Assembly (NCBI GenBank): GCA_910578455.1
Contig: CAJTQA010000016.1
Coordinates: 1 to 60,478, forward strand
From: an uncultured Dorea sp.
GTDB taxonomy: Bacteria; Bacillota; Clostridia; Lachnospirales; Lachnospiraceae
Direction: 5' to 3'
Length of the DNA stretch: 60,478 nt
Position numbers and translations under genes: made by a program. The notes beneath the pieces were generated by a model. The model saw only the letters and a program-made list of their open reading frames with translations. It searched no databases and was not told where the DNA came from. Every line of letters begins with the position of its first letter. Within the stretch, counting starts at the first letter, position 1. Below are positions 1-9,511 of this stretch, piece after piece.

Positions 1-27
1 GGAGAACGAATTACCGATTATCTGTAA
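1..27 (+). CDS. Possible 3' end of a plus-strand gene (partial)
   Basis: Frame 1 reads GERITDYL and then a TAA stop. Nothing more of the gene lies in the window, so no function can be given. It is supported only by the open frame and by the strong inverted repeat just downstream. Confidence 0.2.
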   Translation, partial: GERITDYL

Positions 28-30
28 AAT

Positions 31-70
31 AAAAGGTGGGATGGCAGATACTTAAAACAAACCATCCCAC
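31..70 (-). terminator. Inverted repeat, probable rho-independent terminator
   Basis: GTGGGATGG (36-44) pairs perfectly with CCATCCCAC (62-70). Read on the minus strand the stem is followed by CTTTTATTTT, which fits a terminator for the RHS/orphon transcription unit. It may also serve the gene ending at 27. The rest of 71-348 shows no convincing gene. Confidence 0.5.
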
Positions 71-348
71 TCCTATTCCATCGGCCTCTGTATTATTGCC
101 CAAAATCTCCAGACTTATTCCGGAGGCCAGGTGTGGGCAGCGCCCACGAAAAGGCAATCATACAGGGCCTTAATAGTCATGCAAAAAAACAGAAAGAATT
201 GTATATATTTTCCTGATATGGTTATACTATAAATACAAGGAACTCTTCGACAGCAAATCGACAACAATAAAAATGTTAAACCGACAAGTAATTCTTTACA
301 TATCTAATTCATATCAGAAAGTCTTGCTTTCCATAGACACAGGATTTT

Positions 349-801
349 TTACAGCCTCATAACAAGTGATCTGCTCTTTCCAGAAACGTCCACTCCTGCT
401 GATAGAGAGTACTTTTTTCCTACAGAAACAACTCCACCAATTGAAGAGCTAATTCCACTTGTGACTTTCTGAACCGAATTATAATTGACATATAAACATC
501 CCACAATTGAACAAGATGCACTCCCAAAAGCTGTATTTACAATCCCTCCCACTGTCATTAAAATTTTAGAATCTCCTTTTCCATCAATAGCTATAGCTAC
601 AGTCTTATAATATCCTAGCAGAAATGCATAACTAATTTCTACCCCTACACTAAATACAAAATGCCCGCTAGGATCCACATAATTAATCGGATTATTATTG
701 CAATATGCATACAGATGTAGCGTATCCGGCTCATTCAGCTCTCCCCGGTATGTATCCTCCGTTAAAAACCGCCCATTCTCCGGGTCATAATACCACCTAA
801 G
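349..801 (-). pseudogene. RHS orphon: displaced RHS C-terminal toxin cassette
   Basis: On the minus strand an open frame begins just after an in-frame stop at 817-819 and reads LRWYYDPENGRF, then LTEDTYRGELNEPDTLHLY and NNNPINYVDPSGHF. This is almost the same as the end of the RHS core of the large gene at 2192-9496. After the DPSG junction the sequence diverges completely into a unique Gly/Ser/Val-rich tail of about 105 residues containing two hydrophobic stretches. There is no ribosome-binding site and no start codon at the core boundary, so it is probably not translated by itself. This is the layout known for rhs orphons: alternative toxin tips stored downstream and brought into use by recombination through the shared core. 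The tail's toxic activity is not recognisable, and no immunity gene is visible downstream of it. Confidence 0.75.
662..796 (-). repeat. Direct repeat copy A (RHS core end)
   Basis: About 135 bp encoding YYDPENGRFLTEDTYRGEL through VDPSGH. It is closely similar to 2639-2773 and in the same orientation. Recombination between the copies would replace the current RHS tip with the orphon tip and delete the immunity gene between them. Confidence 0.8.
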
Positions 802-947
802 GTATTCCCTAATACTTTAAAATACCGGGCACCCCCTTCCATAAAAACATCTTCTTCCCCACTGGCTAAATCCGTCGCAAAGACAATCCTCCTACAGAGT
901 GGCAAAGCAACCCATATCTCCATTACCCATAAACTTAGCCGCAACAA

Positions 948-2054
948 TCATGCCTGACTTTTGTATAAGGTCAATACATCTCTTTCATCGCCTCCATTGC
1001 ACCTTACAATATCAATATCATTATATTTAACCATTATTATCCCGTTCTCATGGGCATATTTATTGAGCACCTTTAACTCTACAACTCTTTCGTCACATTT
1101 TTTGATAAAACCTGTCCATGTCCCATGTGCTGTAATCATGCTAATTATGTATTTTTTCTTTTTTGAATAGTTTAGCAAAGATAATAAAAGCGGTTTTTTC
1201 CTTTTTATTTTCATGTCTTCTTGAATTGTGTCATTACATAGTGCCTCTATTTTATTTTCATATTTCCCACTATGCCCTATTCCACATATTGAATCCATTC
1301 TTTTCCACACATATCCGTCATACTCCCCATCCACAGAGATATGCCTGAACAAAATTTCTTTTTTATTAAATCCATCTATAATTCCAACCCAATTTCCATC
1401 CACACTTTGTTCACTGTCATAATCATATATGCTTGTAACAAGATTATGGCAACAGCAATAATTTATTATATCCATCAGCCCTTTTGCATTATTTCTCTTA
1501 TATTCTCTGGCATTTAAGAGATTATGACCATTTCCCCCCCTACACAACACATCCCTATTTCTTCCTTCTCTTGTATCTGCAAATAAATATAATATCTTAT
1601 TTATATTGGTAACAGAACATCCTTGCTCCAAACCAAATTCGTCTATCTTTTTAATATGAATCGTTTTATCATCATAATTCTTTATATATCCTTCTATTTC
1701 AGTTTCTGTTGTAAATACTGTTACAATTAACTTTTCAGTTTCTGCAAACTCCAAGATATTATATATAAGCCTTGATTCCTTATACTCCATATCCTTTCCA
1801 GTATACTTCTGCCTTTCAAATAATGAACGAATTCTTTCTATTTTTTTACCCTTGTAATTCATTCTCCATATACGAGATGACATTAACATTGCATATCCAT
1901 CATATTGCCCTCTTTCATTTACACATTTCATAATAACTTCTTCCTCATTGTAATGCTTTATGTATCCGCACAAAAATAAATCCTCATCATTTTCATCATA
2001 CTTTACAATAACCATCTCTTGATTTTCACAGCAAGCTTTCACTATTTCCATCAT
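948..2054 (-). CDS. Putative RHS immunity protein, four tandem repeats
   Basis: The product is 368 residues from ATG 2054, chosen because AGAGG lies about 9 nt upstream. The longer frame to 2135 has no Shine-Dalgarno and its ATG lies inside a stem-loop. No signal peptide or membrane segment is visible, so it should be cytosolic. The protein is four copies of one module of 75-80 residues, at about 3-83, 98-172, 194-275 and 289-365. Each has a helical start, a core such as CGYIKHYNEEEV, EGYIKNYDDKTI, VGIIDGFNKKEI or TGFIKKCDERVV, then an acidic turn with a hydrophobic strand. Copies 1 and 3 share QYDGY/EYDGY and a Lys-rich IERI/KIEAL helix. It sits directly behind the RHS toxin gene, where immunity genes belong. 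No family name is recognised; immunity function is inferred from position. The DNA is AT-rich compared with the neighbouring core. Confidence 0.65.
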   Translation of the reverse strand: MMEIVKACCENQEMVIVKYDENDEDLFLCGYIKHYNEEEVIMKCVNERGQYDGYAMLMSSRIWRMNYKGKKIERIRSLFERQKYTGKDMEYKESRLIYNILEFAETEKLIVTVFTTETEIEGYIKNYDDKTIHIKKIDEFGLEQGCSVTNINKILYLFADTREGRNRDVLCRGGNGHNLLNAREYKRNNAKGLMDIINYCCCHNLVTSIYDYDSEQSVDGNWVGIIDGFNKKEILFRHISVDGEYDGYVWKRMDSICGIGHSGKYENKIEALCNDTIQEDMKIKRKKPLLLSLLNYSKKKKYIISMITAHGTWTGFIKKCDERVVELKVLNKYAHENGIIMVKYNDIDIVRCNGGDERDVLTLYKSQA

Positions 2055-2132
2055 CGTCTCATACCTCTTACTTATATTTTCAATTAAATATTTATAAAAT
2101 CTCCTATGCATTAACATATAATATCTAATTTT

Positions 2133-2163
2133 CATGACATAGGAGATTTCATATTATGTCATG
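2133..2163 (-). promoter_or_regulatory. Perfect 9-bp stem-loop between rhs and immunity gene
   Basis: CATGACATA (2133-2141) and TATGTCATG (2155-2163) form perfect arms around a 13-nt loop, 29 nt after the rhs stop. There is no T-run, so it does not look like a terminator. It could be an RNA processing or translation-control element that separates expression of toxin and immunity. Confidence 0.45.
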
Positions 2164-2191
2164 GTATTCCGTCCCTTTGCATTAATTCCAT

Positions 2192-5100
2192 TTATTTCTT
2201 TTTTCCACTTTTCTTTGATTTCTTTTTATTGCTTCTATCTTTCCAATTTTTTTTCTTTCTTTTTTTATCTCCTCCCTGTTCTCTCTTTCTTCTTTCTTCT
2301 CCTTTTTCATGCTTTTCTTTTCTTCCTCTTCCATTAGCAGTAGTTCTATGACCTCCTACCGGAATGATTTCTTCCTCTTCTTCAACTTTACTTTTTCGTT
2401 GGCTTATCTTATGTTTTATAGCTTTTCCTGATTTCGGTATAGTTGCTTTGGCCTTTACTTTACTCTTCTTTAATCTGACTTTTATGCCCTTTTTATTAAG
2501 GTGATAAATTCCTGCTATAACAATACCAGTAACTATGAAAATGCTCCCACCTACAACAATTGCAGTACCTGTCCCAACAGCCATTGCACCACTTCCAACT
2601 ATATATCCATATCCTGCTCCTGCAAGTGCTAATTGCCAATGCCCACTAGGATCCACATAATTGATCGGATTATTCTTACAATACACATACAGATGCAGCG
2701 TATCTGGCTCTTTCAGTTCTCCCCTATATGTATCCTCCGTCAAAAATCTCCCGTTCTCCGGGTCATAATACCTCGCATTCAGGTAATAAAGCCCCATCGT
2801 CTCGTCGTAGATTCCTCCCGTATAGCAGATTTCATTCCGAAACGCACTGTTCCCGTTAATCTCCGTCTCCCCGAAGTCATCATACTCATAGGAAAGCTCG
2901 CCTGCTCCATCCTCATCCAAAATGCTCGTCGTGCTGCCCTGCACATCCTTGTTATACAGATAATAATCAAAGTTTCTGTTCTTCGTTTCCTCGAATGCCA
3001 CACCGTCTTCTGACTTTTCTCCCGATATTCCTCCTTCTGATGTCGGTTCCCCGGATATCTCCACAGCCCGCTCCGCCAAAATGACATTTCCTTCTAGCCC
3101 AAGGAGGTTTTGAACAGCTTTCGTCTCTTTCTTCCCTTCCACCGTATACGACACCACGCCGTCCTGATAGAAGTAATGGGTTTCCTTCGCCCCCTCGCTC
3201 TTTCTGACCCGTTGTCCGTCTCCGTTATAAAGGTTCTCTTGTGTGATTGTCTTTATTCGGTTTCTGCTTTCTGTAGTGTCTGTTCCTGCTACTTCGGATG
3301 TCTGTTCCATTTCCGGTTTTGCCACATCCCCCGGCAATGCCTCCGGCTCTGGCATCGTGATCACTGCCTTACTCAGCCGGTTCTCCGCGTCATACTCGTT
3401 CACCGTCGTGGCCTGACTCTTGCTGTCAGATTCCTTCACCTGATTCCCGTTCACGTCATACTCGTAGGAAACTGTCCTTTCCTTCTCCCCGTCGCGCCCC
3501 GTCACTGCCGTAAGGAGCTGGTCAAGTCCGTTGTAGGTGTAGGTTGTCTGTGCGTTTCCCTCCGCCTTCTTGATGCGGTTTCCTGCTTTATCGTATTCAT
3601 AAGTGACAGTCTCTTTTTTATCCCCGTCCTTATGGTCGGTCACTTCCGTCTTCGCGAGCTGCCCCAGCGCGTTGTAGGTGTATGCTTTTGTGATATTGAC
3701 CTTATCATGCTCTGTCTTCGGTGTATTATTGACTTCTGTCTTTTCCGTGAGTTGGCTGTTCTTGTCATACTTGTATGTGTAGGATTCCAGGACTTCAGAA
3801 CCTTTCTTATAAACCATGGCGGTTACACGGTCAAGCTTATCATAACTGTAGGTCTTGGTGATACACGTACTTTCTCCCGCGCCCGCCGGTGTCTGTGTAC
3901 CTGCGGATTCGTTTTCTGCACCTGCGGTCTCTCCCGGCACTGCTGTTCTTAAGAATCCCGGGTACTCCTTCACTTCCGACACTTTCCCCTGCGGGTCATA
4001 AGCGTACTCCCGGATAAGGAGCTTATCATCCCTCCCTTTTATCACTGCCCTGACGTCGGTGAGCCACCGGTTCCCGTCGTAAGCATACTCAAGCCCTGCC
4101 ACGCCGCCGTCCTTTACCAGCGCGTAGCGCACACCTGTCACCTTGTCCTCCGCGTCATAAGTATAGGTGATCTTATGTGCCGATACCTGGTCTTCTGTCG
4201 GCTCGCTCTCAGCGTCCACCTCCGCGCTCCATGCCGTCCTCCCGAATCCGTCATATCCAGTATAGGTATAACGGTAAGGCATGAGGCTCCCGTCCTTCAT
4301 CCGGGAATCCACCATCTTTGTCTGGCGGTACTGATCGTCGTAGGTGTAGTCCGTCTGTAACTGCTGCTTTCCGTCACTGCCGTACATTTTTGCCGTCGTC
4401 AGCAGATTCCTGTCGTCATAGGTGAAGGTCTTGTAAGCGTCGTTCTCATAGGTTGCCTTTGTCTGGTTCCCCTTCGAGTCGTACTCGTAAGCGGTGGCAA
4501 TGCTTTCCTGGGCGCTGTCGCCGTGATCCGTAGTGGAGCGAATGAGCCCTGCTGCGTCCTTTACCTCCACACTCGTGTGCCCTTTTGCATCTGTGATTGT
4601 GGTGGAGGTGGTTCCCCCTGCCGCGTCCGTCGTGTACTCTGCCTTGGTTGTAAGCTTTCCTCCCTCTGCGTCCTGAATGACCTGGGTGACCCTGCCGGAA
4701 TCGTCATAGGCATACTCCGTCACCACACCTTTCGGATCTGTTTCTTTGATGACATTTCCCTTGTCGTCGTGCTGCTGCTTTGTGACGATGGTGTCCTTAC
4801 CGATGGCGTAGCTGCCGTTCTCCACGGAAGGATTTACGATGGCTGCTGTCTGAATGCCTTTTTCGTTATACAGGGTCAGGGTTACTTTCCCGTCTGCCTT
4901 TCCTGCCTCCGTGCCGTTGCTGTATGCCGCTACCTGGTTGCCGCTCTCGTCATAGGTGTAATCCGTATAGAGGCCTCCTGCCTTTTCCCTCACTACCTTC
5001 CCGTCTTTGTCGTAGTATTTTTCGGAAGAAGTAGTTCCGTCTGGGTAGCTCTCCTTTTCGATGTACGCATTTTTCACAGTACGCTCTTTTATCCCGTCCT

Positions 5101-8100
5101 GAATGGTCACATCGCCGTAGGAATAGTCTGTCTTGTAAGTGATGGTGTCTCCCTTTGTGACCTTGCGCTCCACGATGCGGTTGATGGCGTCGTACCGGTA
5201 CTCGTTGGTGATCCCTGCCGTGTCCGTCTCTTTTATGACTGTACCGTTGCCGTCATAGGAAGAGGTACTTGTCTGGGTCTTTCCGTTCAGCGTCACAGCC
5301 GTCTTCGTAGTTCTTCCTAAATAATCATAAGTATACTCTGTCACCTGCCCGGTGGACTCGTCCGTACTCTTGAGCGGCCTCCCCATAGGGTCGTAGGTGT
5401 TCTTTTCTTCACTGACGACATCCGCGCTCACTTCCTTCTCGTGGAGGATATTTCCGTCGTCATCGTAGGTGTATACGGACTTTGACACTTCCAACCCATC
5501 CTCTGTGACAATAGATTCCAGGATGTTTCCGCTGTCGTCATAGACATTGACGGTGACGGTCTTGTTTGCCGCGTCGGTAGCGTCCGTTTCTTTCAGGGCG
5601 TTGCCTTTGGCGTCATACTCTGTCGTCTCTTTGCTCAAAGGCGTTCCGTTAAGTTCTGCGTCCACCACTTTCGGAGAATCCGCGGTCCACTCGCTGGTGG
5701 TGTCATACTTGTAGGTGGTGACGGTTCCGTCCTCCGCCTTCTCGCTCTTTACGTTTTCGTCCGCATTGTAAGCGGTCTCCGTCACTTTTTCCTCAGTCTT
5801 TATTTCTACCTTCCCGTCCGTGATGGTCTCATAGCCGATAGTCTTCTTTGTCTTTGTCACCAGATATGGGTTGCCGTCAAATCCGTATTCATACGAAGTC
5901 GTGCCTCCGTCTGCGTCTGTCTCTTTCAGTGTCTTCCCGGACTGCGGCTCATACTCTGCGCTGGTGGTGTAGATGTCTGTACCGGATTCGTTTTTCTTTG
6001 TCACGGATGTTTTCCCGTTCTGGAAGTCCAGCAGATAGCTTTCTTTGTTGGGGTAGGTGACTTTTTCTGCTTTTTCTCCCTGGTAGCTGACGGAGTACGC
6101 TTGCCCTTTTCCGTCTGTGACAGATGACAGTTTCCCTTCCGTGTAGCCGTACTGAAAGCCTGTACTTTCTTTCTTATCCATAGACAAGCGTGATATCTCT
6201 GTCAGCCTGCCATCCTCATAAGCATAGGAAACAGAAGTAAAATCCGGAAGCGTGATTTCTTTCAGCAGGCCGCTTTCTTCCTCATAATAAAGCACGATTC
6301 CATTCCCTGCCTCTGTCTGCACGCTCCTGAGCCTGCCGTCCTCCTGATACCGGTAGAGAAGGAATGTTCCGTTAGGCTCTACGGCTGCCGTAAGCCGCCC
6401 GCCCTCGTCAAAACGGTATAGTGTACCGTCCTTTGTCTTTACGGTATATGCGTGAGCCTGGGTCACGGTCTCTTCTTTACCGTCTCCGTCTCCCGGCTCG
6501 TCCGGTTTGCCCATTGAGCCTAAGTTTCCATGGTTTTTCACCGTGTATACGGACGTTCCGATGAACTTACTGTCAAGCTCCGCCTCCCCGACATTTTCCG
6601 CGGATGCCGCCTTGGCTCCCCCGCTGCTTTCAGCGCCGTCAGCCGCCAGAAATGAGCGCATGACCCTTGCTGTCAGGGGCAGCGCCGTCTCCGCCGACTG
6701 TAAGGTGAAGTCTTTCGTCTCAGCACAGCGGTAGCCGTCCATGCCTTTTTCAAAAGTGTAGACGGTGCCGTCACTGTCCAGAAACCGTACCCTTCCCGTT
6801 TCGTCCATGACAAGCTCTTTGTGAAGGGAATCTGTCCACCCCTTTCCGCACATGCCTGTAAGCCCGGACTGGCTGTTGTAATTTCTTGTCACGTCAAAGG
6901 ACAGCTGGCCTGCCGGAATCTGTGCATCCTCCTGGCTGTACCCCAAATTTCCGCTGCTGTTCTCTATCATCCCGCTGCCGGTAGGCGTGGCAAATTCATA
7001 ATACCCCATGTAATCCCGGACGCCGGTTCTTTTCTGGTACTCTCCCGCATCTTCAGCTTCTGCGGACAGCACTGTGTCAAGCAGGACGGCATCTTCGATA
7101 TTACCCGCCGCATCCGTCCTTACAGCCTCCAGCCTGTAGTAGTATTTTTTGCCGGCGCCGCTGCCAATGTCCGCCCAGTGCATCTCTTTAATCTTATCAG
7201 CCGCCATGGATGCCTCGTCGGCGGCGAAGTCCTCCTGCTCCCCGCGGTAGACTCTGTAGTATACGTTGTCCGTAAGGGTGGACTCTGAACGCCATGAGAG
7301 GATATTTTTCCCGTACTCCCTGCGGATCTTGAGAGATTCTTCCTGGGGGAGGGTTCCTCCAAAGCCGAGCCCTTTCTTATTCAGGTAATATTTCAAAGTG
7401 TAGGACTTTTCGTTCCCGGCTTTGTCCACTGCCCGCAGGACGATAGTATGCTCCCCGTTTCCCGCAAGAGTGCCTTCCGGCAGCTTATATGTGCCGGACG
7501 CCCCGGTGCCCACGGCTTTGAACGCGCCGCCGTCCACTCTGCACTCTACCTGCTTGAAATATGCGTCAGACGCACCGCTCCATGCGATTACCGGGGTCAT
7601 ATCGTCAGAAGGCGCCTCCGCTGTAGTTGCCGGCGTGACCGTAGGCTGGTTCATGGCCGGAGGGGTTCCGTCTATATAGAAGATGCATCCTCTCTCTCCT
7701 CCTGCGATCCCTCCGTTGTCCACGCCCCGGACTGCCAGCTTATAGATGCCGTCGCCCCAGCCTGAGCTTGCCGCGATGGCTGCGCTGCCGCTGCCTGCCG
7801 TGCCAAGTTTCGTGGATGCGGAATAGTTCACTGCCGCGCCCGTCTCCGCGCCGGACGCATTGCACCTTGCCAGGCGGTACTGCACGTAGGCCAGGGATTT
7901 TGAGCTGATTCCCGACCATGCCGCCCGCGCCTGGGTTCCTCTCTTTACGAACTGAGGGGATACCGTCAGAGCAGCAGGTGTAGTAGGTTTATCATAGTAT
8001 ACCACGGAAAGCTTTGGCCTTAAAGAGCTGGTTCCATGCCTGGAGCCTACAAATTCGCAGTAATGCCCGCTCTCGCTGGCTCCCTTCAGCATGATTCCAT

Positions 8101-9496
8101 AGTTTGGAAACGAACTGTTGGCGATGCCTCTTGCAAATGCAGTGAGGGCAAGCTTTCTCTCCGATTTATATTTCCCTGTTGACTTTACGGTGCTGTAGAG
8201 AGTGTCATATCCCGGGCGGTTGTTCCATGTAACCTTGCCGCAGGTCCAGCTCTCCTTCACCCGGTATGCCTGCACGGTCTGCCCGCTCCCACTGTTGGCT
8301 GTCTCATACAGAGTAAGCACCGCGCTGTCCACATAATACCCTTTTATCTTTGTCGTCAGGTCTACAAACTTCAGATAAGTACGGTACACTCCCTTGGAGC
8401 CTTTTCCTGCATTGATGACTTTCACGCCGCTGTCGTAAAAATTTATCCCCTTGTACTTGGTGCCGCTTAAGACATAGACATCCCCCACATTTGCCTTTCC
8501 CGTCCATGTGGCAGTGGGGTCTATGGTCACCGGGTACATGCGCCCGGGGGCATCCAGATATTCCTGTCCTGCCGTCACTGTGACGTGATAGAGGCCTTCT
8601 TCTGCCCCGTCTGCCGTCACCTCACAAGTCAGCGCCTCGCTGTAAGCTTCCCCCGTGGCATCGTTCATATTCGGCGGGGAGATGCATCCCACGATTTCCT
8701 CCGTATGGCTGTCATACAGCGTGATGCCCTCGTCAAGCTGGTTCTTTCTGGCGGACATCCCCGTGAGCCGGAGGTCATAGGAAAATTGATTTCCTTCCGG
8801 GCGTTCCTTCAGCACGATCTCTTCCTTCACCCCCGAGGACATGGAGGTGTACTCATAGGACACCGGATTCTGCTCAGATTCGTACACTGCCTTTAGCGGA
8901 ACCTCTGCCGTGTCCTCATATCCGTTGGTGTATTCTTCCTCTTCCACCTGGACTTCCCTGAGTTCTTCCGCCGGATTCATAGACAGGGCGTACCCTTCGT
9001 TCTCCAGAAGGATAGGCGTCTCGTCCGTCAGCTCATCCGGGAAGTAGTGCTTTTTGTCTCCTTCCGTGTTCTCGTAGGCATATCCTTCAAGCTCCTCCCC
9101 GTTCCCGCTTGTCTCCTGGGAGACTTCCGTGAGGGCGGGGTCATAGTCGATGAGCTTTCCGTCCTCATCCCTGTAGCGTACCGCTTCCTCATAAAAGACG
9201 GTCATCTTTTTGTCGTTCCCTACGTCAAAGGTTGTGGATGTCTCCGTGTTCTCCCCGAACCTTGCGTCCTCCTCAGACACCTGGTAGGTGTCTGCCGCAG
9301 GCCCTTCCTCTTCCGGCTGCATTTCCCCGGCTGCATCCGTTCCGGCATTTTCCTGCAGGGCATTCTGTTTCGTTTCCTGTGTTTCCTGTGCCTGTGCCGT
9401 TTCCCCGTCCCAGGGGATTGAGGTTGCTGTGAACGCGGCAATCAGTATCGCCGCAACCAGGCGTTTCCAACTCTTCTGTCTCTTTCCCTTATTCAT
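2192..9496 (-). CDS. Secreted RHS/YD-repeat polymorphic toxin (WapA-like)
   Basis: 2434 residues, starting 7 nt after GGAG. Residues 1-36 are a Sec signal peptide (basic start, LVAAILIAAFTATS core, cleavage after AQA). A Glu-rich segment follows, then a DNRLRE-like domain at about 335-502 (YVDSAVLTLYE, ESWTCGKVTWNNRPGYD). Ig-like segments run to about 730, then a DUF6531-like entry (QLSFDVTRNYNSQSGL). Dozens of YD repeats (GNxxxETDxxGxxTxYxYD) follow, up to the RHS core end with DPENGRFLTEDTYRGEL and VDPSGHW near residue 2287. The variable tip, about 147 residues, has a Gly/Ala/Val hydrophobic stretch and then a very Lys/Arg-rich tail (HEKGEERRKREQGGDKKRKK). The family forms a hollow shell delivering a C-terminal toxin in contact-dependent competition. 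The tip's activity is not identifiable from motifs. It lies behind a small secreted protein and in front of the putative immunity gene. Confidence 0.93.
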   Translation of the reverse strand: MNKGKRQKSWKRLVAAILIAAFTATSIPWDGETAQAQETQETKQNALQENAGTDAAGEMQPEEEGPAADTYQVSEEDARFGENTETSTTFDVGNDKKMTVFYEEAVRYRDEDGKLIDYDPALTEVSQETSGNGEELEGYAYENTEGDKKHYFPDELTDETPILLENEGYALSMNPAEELREVQVEEEEYTNGYEDTAEVPLKAVYESEQNPVSYEYTSMSSGVKEEIVLKERPEGNQFSYDLRLTGMSARKNQLDEGITLYDSHTEEIVGCISPPNMNDATGEAYSEALTCEVTADGAEEGLYHVTVTAGQEYLDAPGRMYPVTIDPTATWTGKANVGDVYVLSGTKYKGINFYDSGVKVINAGKGSKGVYRTYLKFVDLTTKIKGYYVDSAVLTLYETANSGSGQTVQAYRVKESWTCGKVTWNNRPGYDTLYSTVKSTGKYKSERKLALTAFARGIANSSFPNYGIMLKGASESGHYCEFVGSRHGTSSLRPKLSVVYYDKPTTPAALTVSPQFVKRGTQARAAWSGISSKSLAYVQYRLARCNASGAETGAAVNYSASTKLGTAGSGSAAIAASSGWGDGIYKLAVRGVDNGGIAGGERGCIFYIDGTPPAMNQPTVTPATTAEAPSDDMTPVIAWSGASDAYFKQVECRVDGGAFKAVGTGASGTYKLPEGTLAGNGEHTIVLRAVDKAGNEKSYTLKYYLNKKGLGFGGTLPQEESLKIRREYGKNILSWRSESTLTDNVYYRVYRGEQEDFAADEASMAADKIKEMHWADIGSGAGKKYYYRLEAVRTDAAGNIEDAVLLDTVLSAEAEDAGEYQKRTGVRDYMGYYEFATPTGSGMIENSSGNLGYSQEDAQIPAGQLSFDVTRNYNSQSGLTGMCGKGWTDSLHKELVMDETGRVRFLDSDGTVYTFEKGMDGYRCAETKDFTLQSAETALPLTARVMRSFLAADGAESSGGAKAASAENVGEAELDSKFIGTSVYTVKNHGNLGSMGKPDEPGDGDGKEETVTQAHAYTVKTKDGTLYRFDEGGRLTAAVEPNGTFLLYRYQEDGRLRSVQTEAGNGIVLYYEEESGLLKEITLPDFTSVSYAYEDGRLTEISRLSMDKKESTGFQYGYTEGKLSSVTDGKGQAYSVSYQGEKAEKVTYPNKESYLLDFQNGKTSVTKKNESGTDIYTTSAEYEPQSGKTLKETDADGGTTSYEYGFDGNPYLVTKTKKTIGYETITDGKVEIKTEEKVTETAYNADENVKSEKAEDGTVTTYKYDTTSEWTADSPKVVDAELNGTPLSKETTEYDAKGNALKETDATDAANKTVTVNVYDDSGNILESIVTEDGLEVSKSVYTYDDDGNILHEKEVSADVVSEEKNTYDPMGRPLKSTDESTGQVTEYTYDYLGRTTKTAVTLNGKTQTSTSSYDGNGTVIKETDTAGITNEYRYDAINRIVERKVTKGDTITYKTDYSYGDVTIQDGIKERTVKNAYIEKESYPDGTTSSEKYYDKDGKVVREKAGGLYTDYTYDESGNQVAAYSNGTEAGKADGKVTLTLYNEKGIQTAAIVNPSVENGSYAIGKDTIVTKQQHDDKGNVIKETDPKGVVTEYAYDDSGRVTQVIQDAEGGKLTTKAEYTTDAAGGTTSTTITDAKGHTSVEVKDAAGLIRSTTDHGDSAQESIATAYEYDSKGNQTKATYENDAYKTFTYDDRNLLTTAKMYGSDGKQQLQTDYTYDDQYRQTKMVDSRMKDGSLMPYRYTYTGYDGFGRTAWSAEVDAESEPTEDQVSAHKITYTYDAEDKVTGVRYALVKDGGVAGLEYAYDGNRWLTDVRAVIKGRDDKLLIREYAYDPQGKVSEVKEYPGFLRTAVPGETAGAENESAGTQTPAGAGESTCITKTYSYDKLDRVTAMVYKKGSEVLESYTYKYDKNSQLTEKTEVNNTPKTEHDKVNITKAYTYNALGQLAKTEVTDHKDGDKKETVTYEYDKAGNRIKKAEGNAQTTYTYNGLDQLLTAVTGRDGEKERTVSYEYDVNGNQVKESDSKSQATTVNEYDAENRLSKAVITMPEPEALPGDVAKPEMEQTSEVAGTDTTESRNRIKTITQENLYNGDGQRVRKSEGAKETHYFYQDGVVSYTVEGKKETKAVQNLLGLEGNVILAERAVEISGEPTSEGGISGEKSEDGVAFEETKNRNFDYYLYNKDVQGSTTSILDEDGAGELSYEYDDFGETEINGNSAFRNEICYTGGIYDETMGLYYLNARYYDPENGRFLTEDTYRGELKEPDTLHLYVYCKNNPINYVDPSGHWQLALAGAGYGYIVGSGAMAVGTGTAIVVGGSIFIVTGIVIAGIYHLNKKGIKVRLKKSKVKAKATIPKSGKAIKHKISQRKSKVEEEEEIIPVGGHRTTANGRGRKEKHEKGEERRKREQGGDKKRKKKNWKDRSNKKKSKKSGKKK
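2639..2773 (-). repeat. Direct repeat copy B (RHS core end in the main gene)
   Basis: The counterpart of 662-796. It encodes the last conserved RHS core segment before the variable tip. Similarity stops at the DPSG codons, which marks the tip-swap junction. Confidence 0.8.
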
Positions 9497-9511
9497 ACTT
9501 GTACTCCTTTT

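Noticed and set aside
71..348. Possible promoter and TCGACA-like repeats upstream of the orphon
   Set aside because: AT-rich sequence gives several weak -10-like hits; none pairs with a good -35 and a downstream gene.
762..947. 61-codon minus-strand ORF between the immunity gene and the orphon
   Set aside because: It overlaps the orphon core in another frame, has no ribosome site and resembles nothing. The segment may be old debris but cannot be assigned.
2650..6900. Regularly spaced similar segments that could look like a repeat array
   Set aside because: They are the codons of YD repeats in the RHS protein. Units vary in sequence and are coding, so this is not a CRISPR array; none was found in the window.
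3110..9432. Many long plus-strand open frames across the RHS gene (for example 3110-3952, 4523-5320, 6821-7288)
   Set aside because: They are antisense shadows of the GC-moderate, repeat-rich RHS coding sequence, with no ribosome sites and no recognisable domains.
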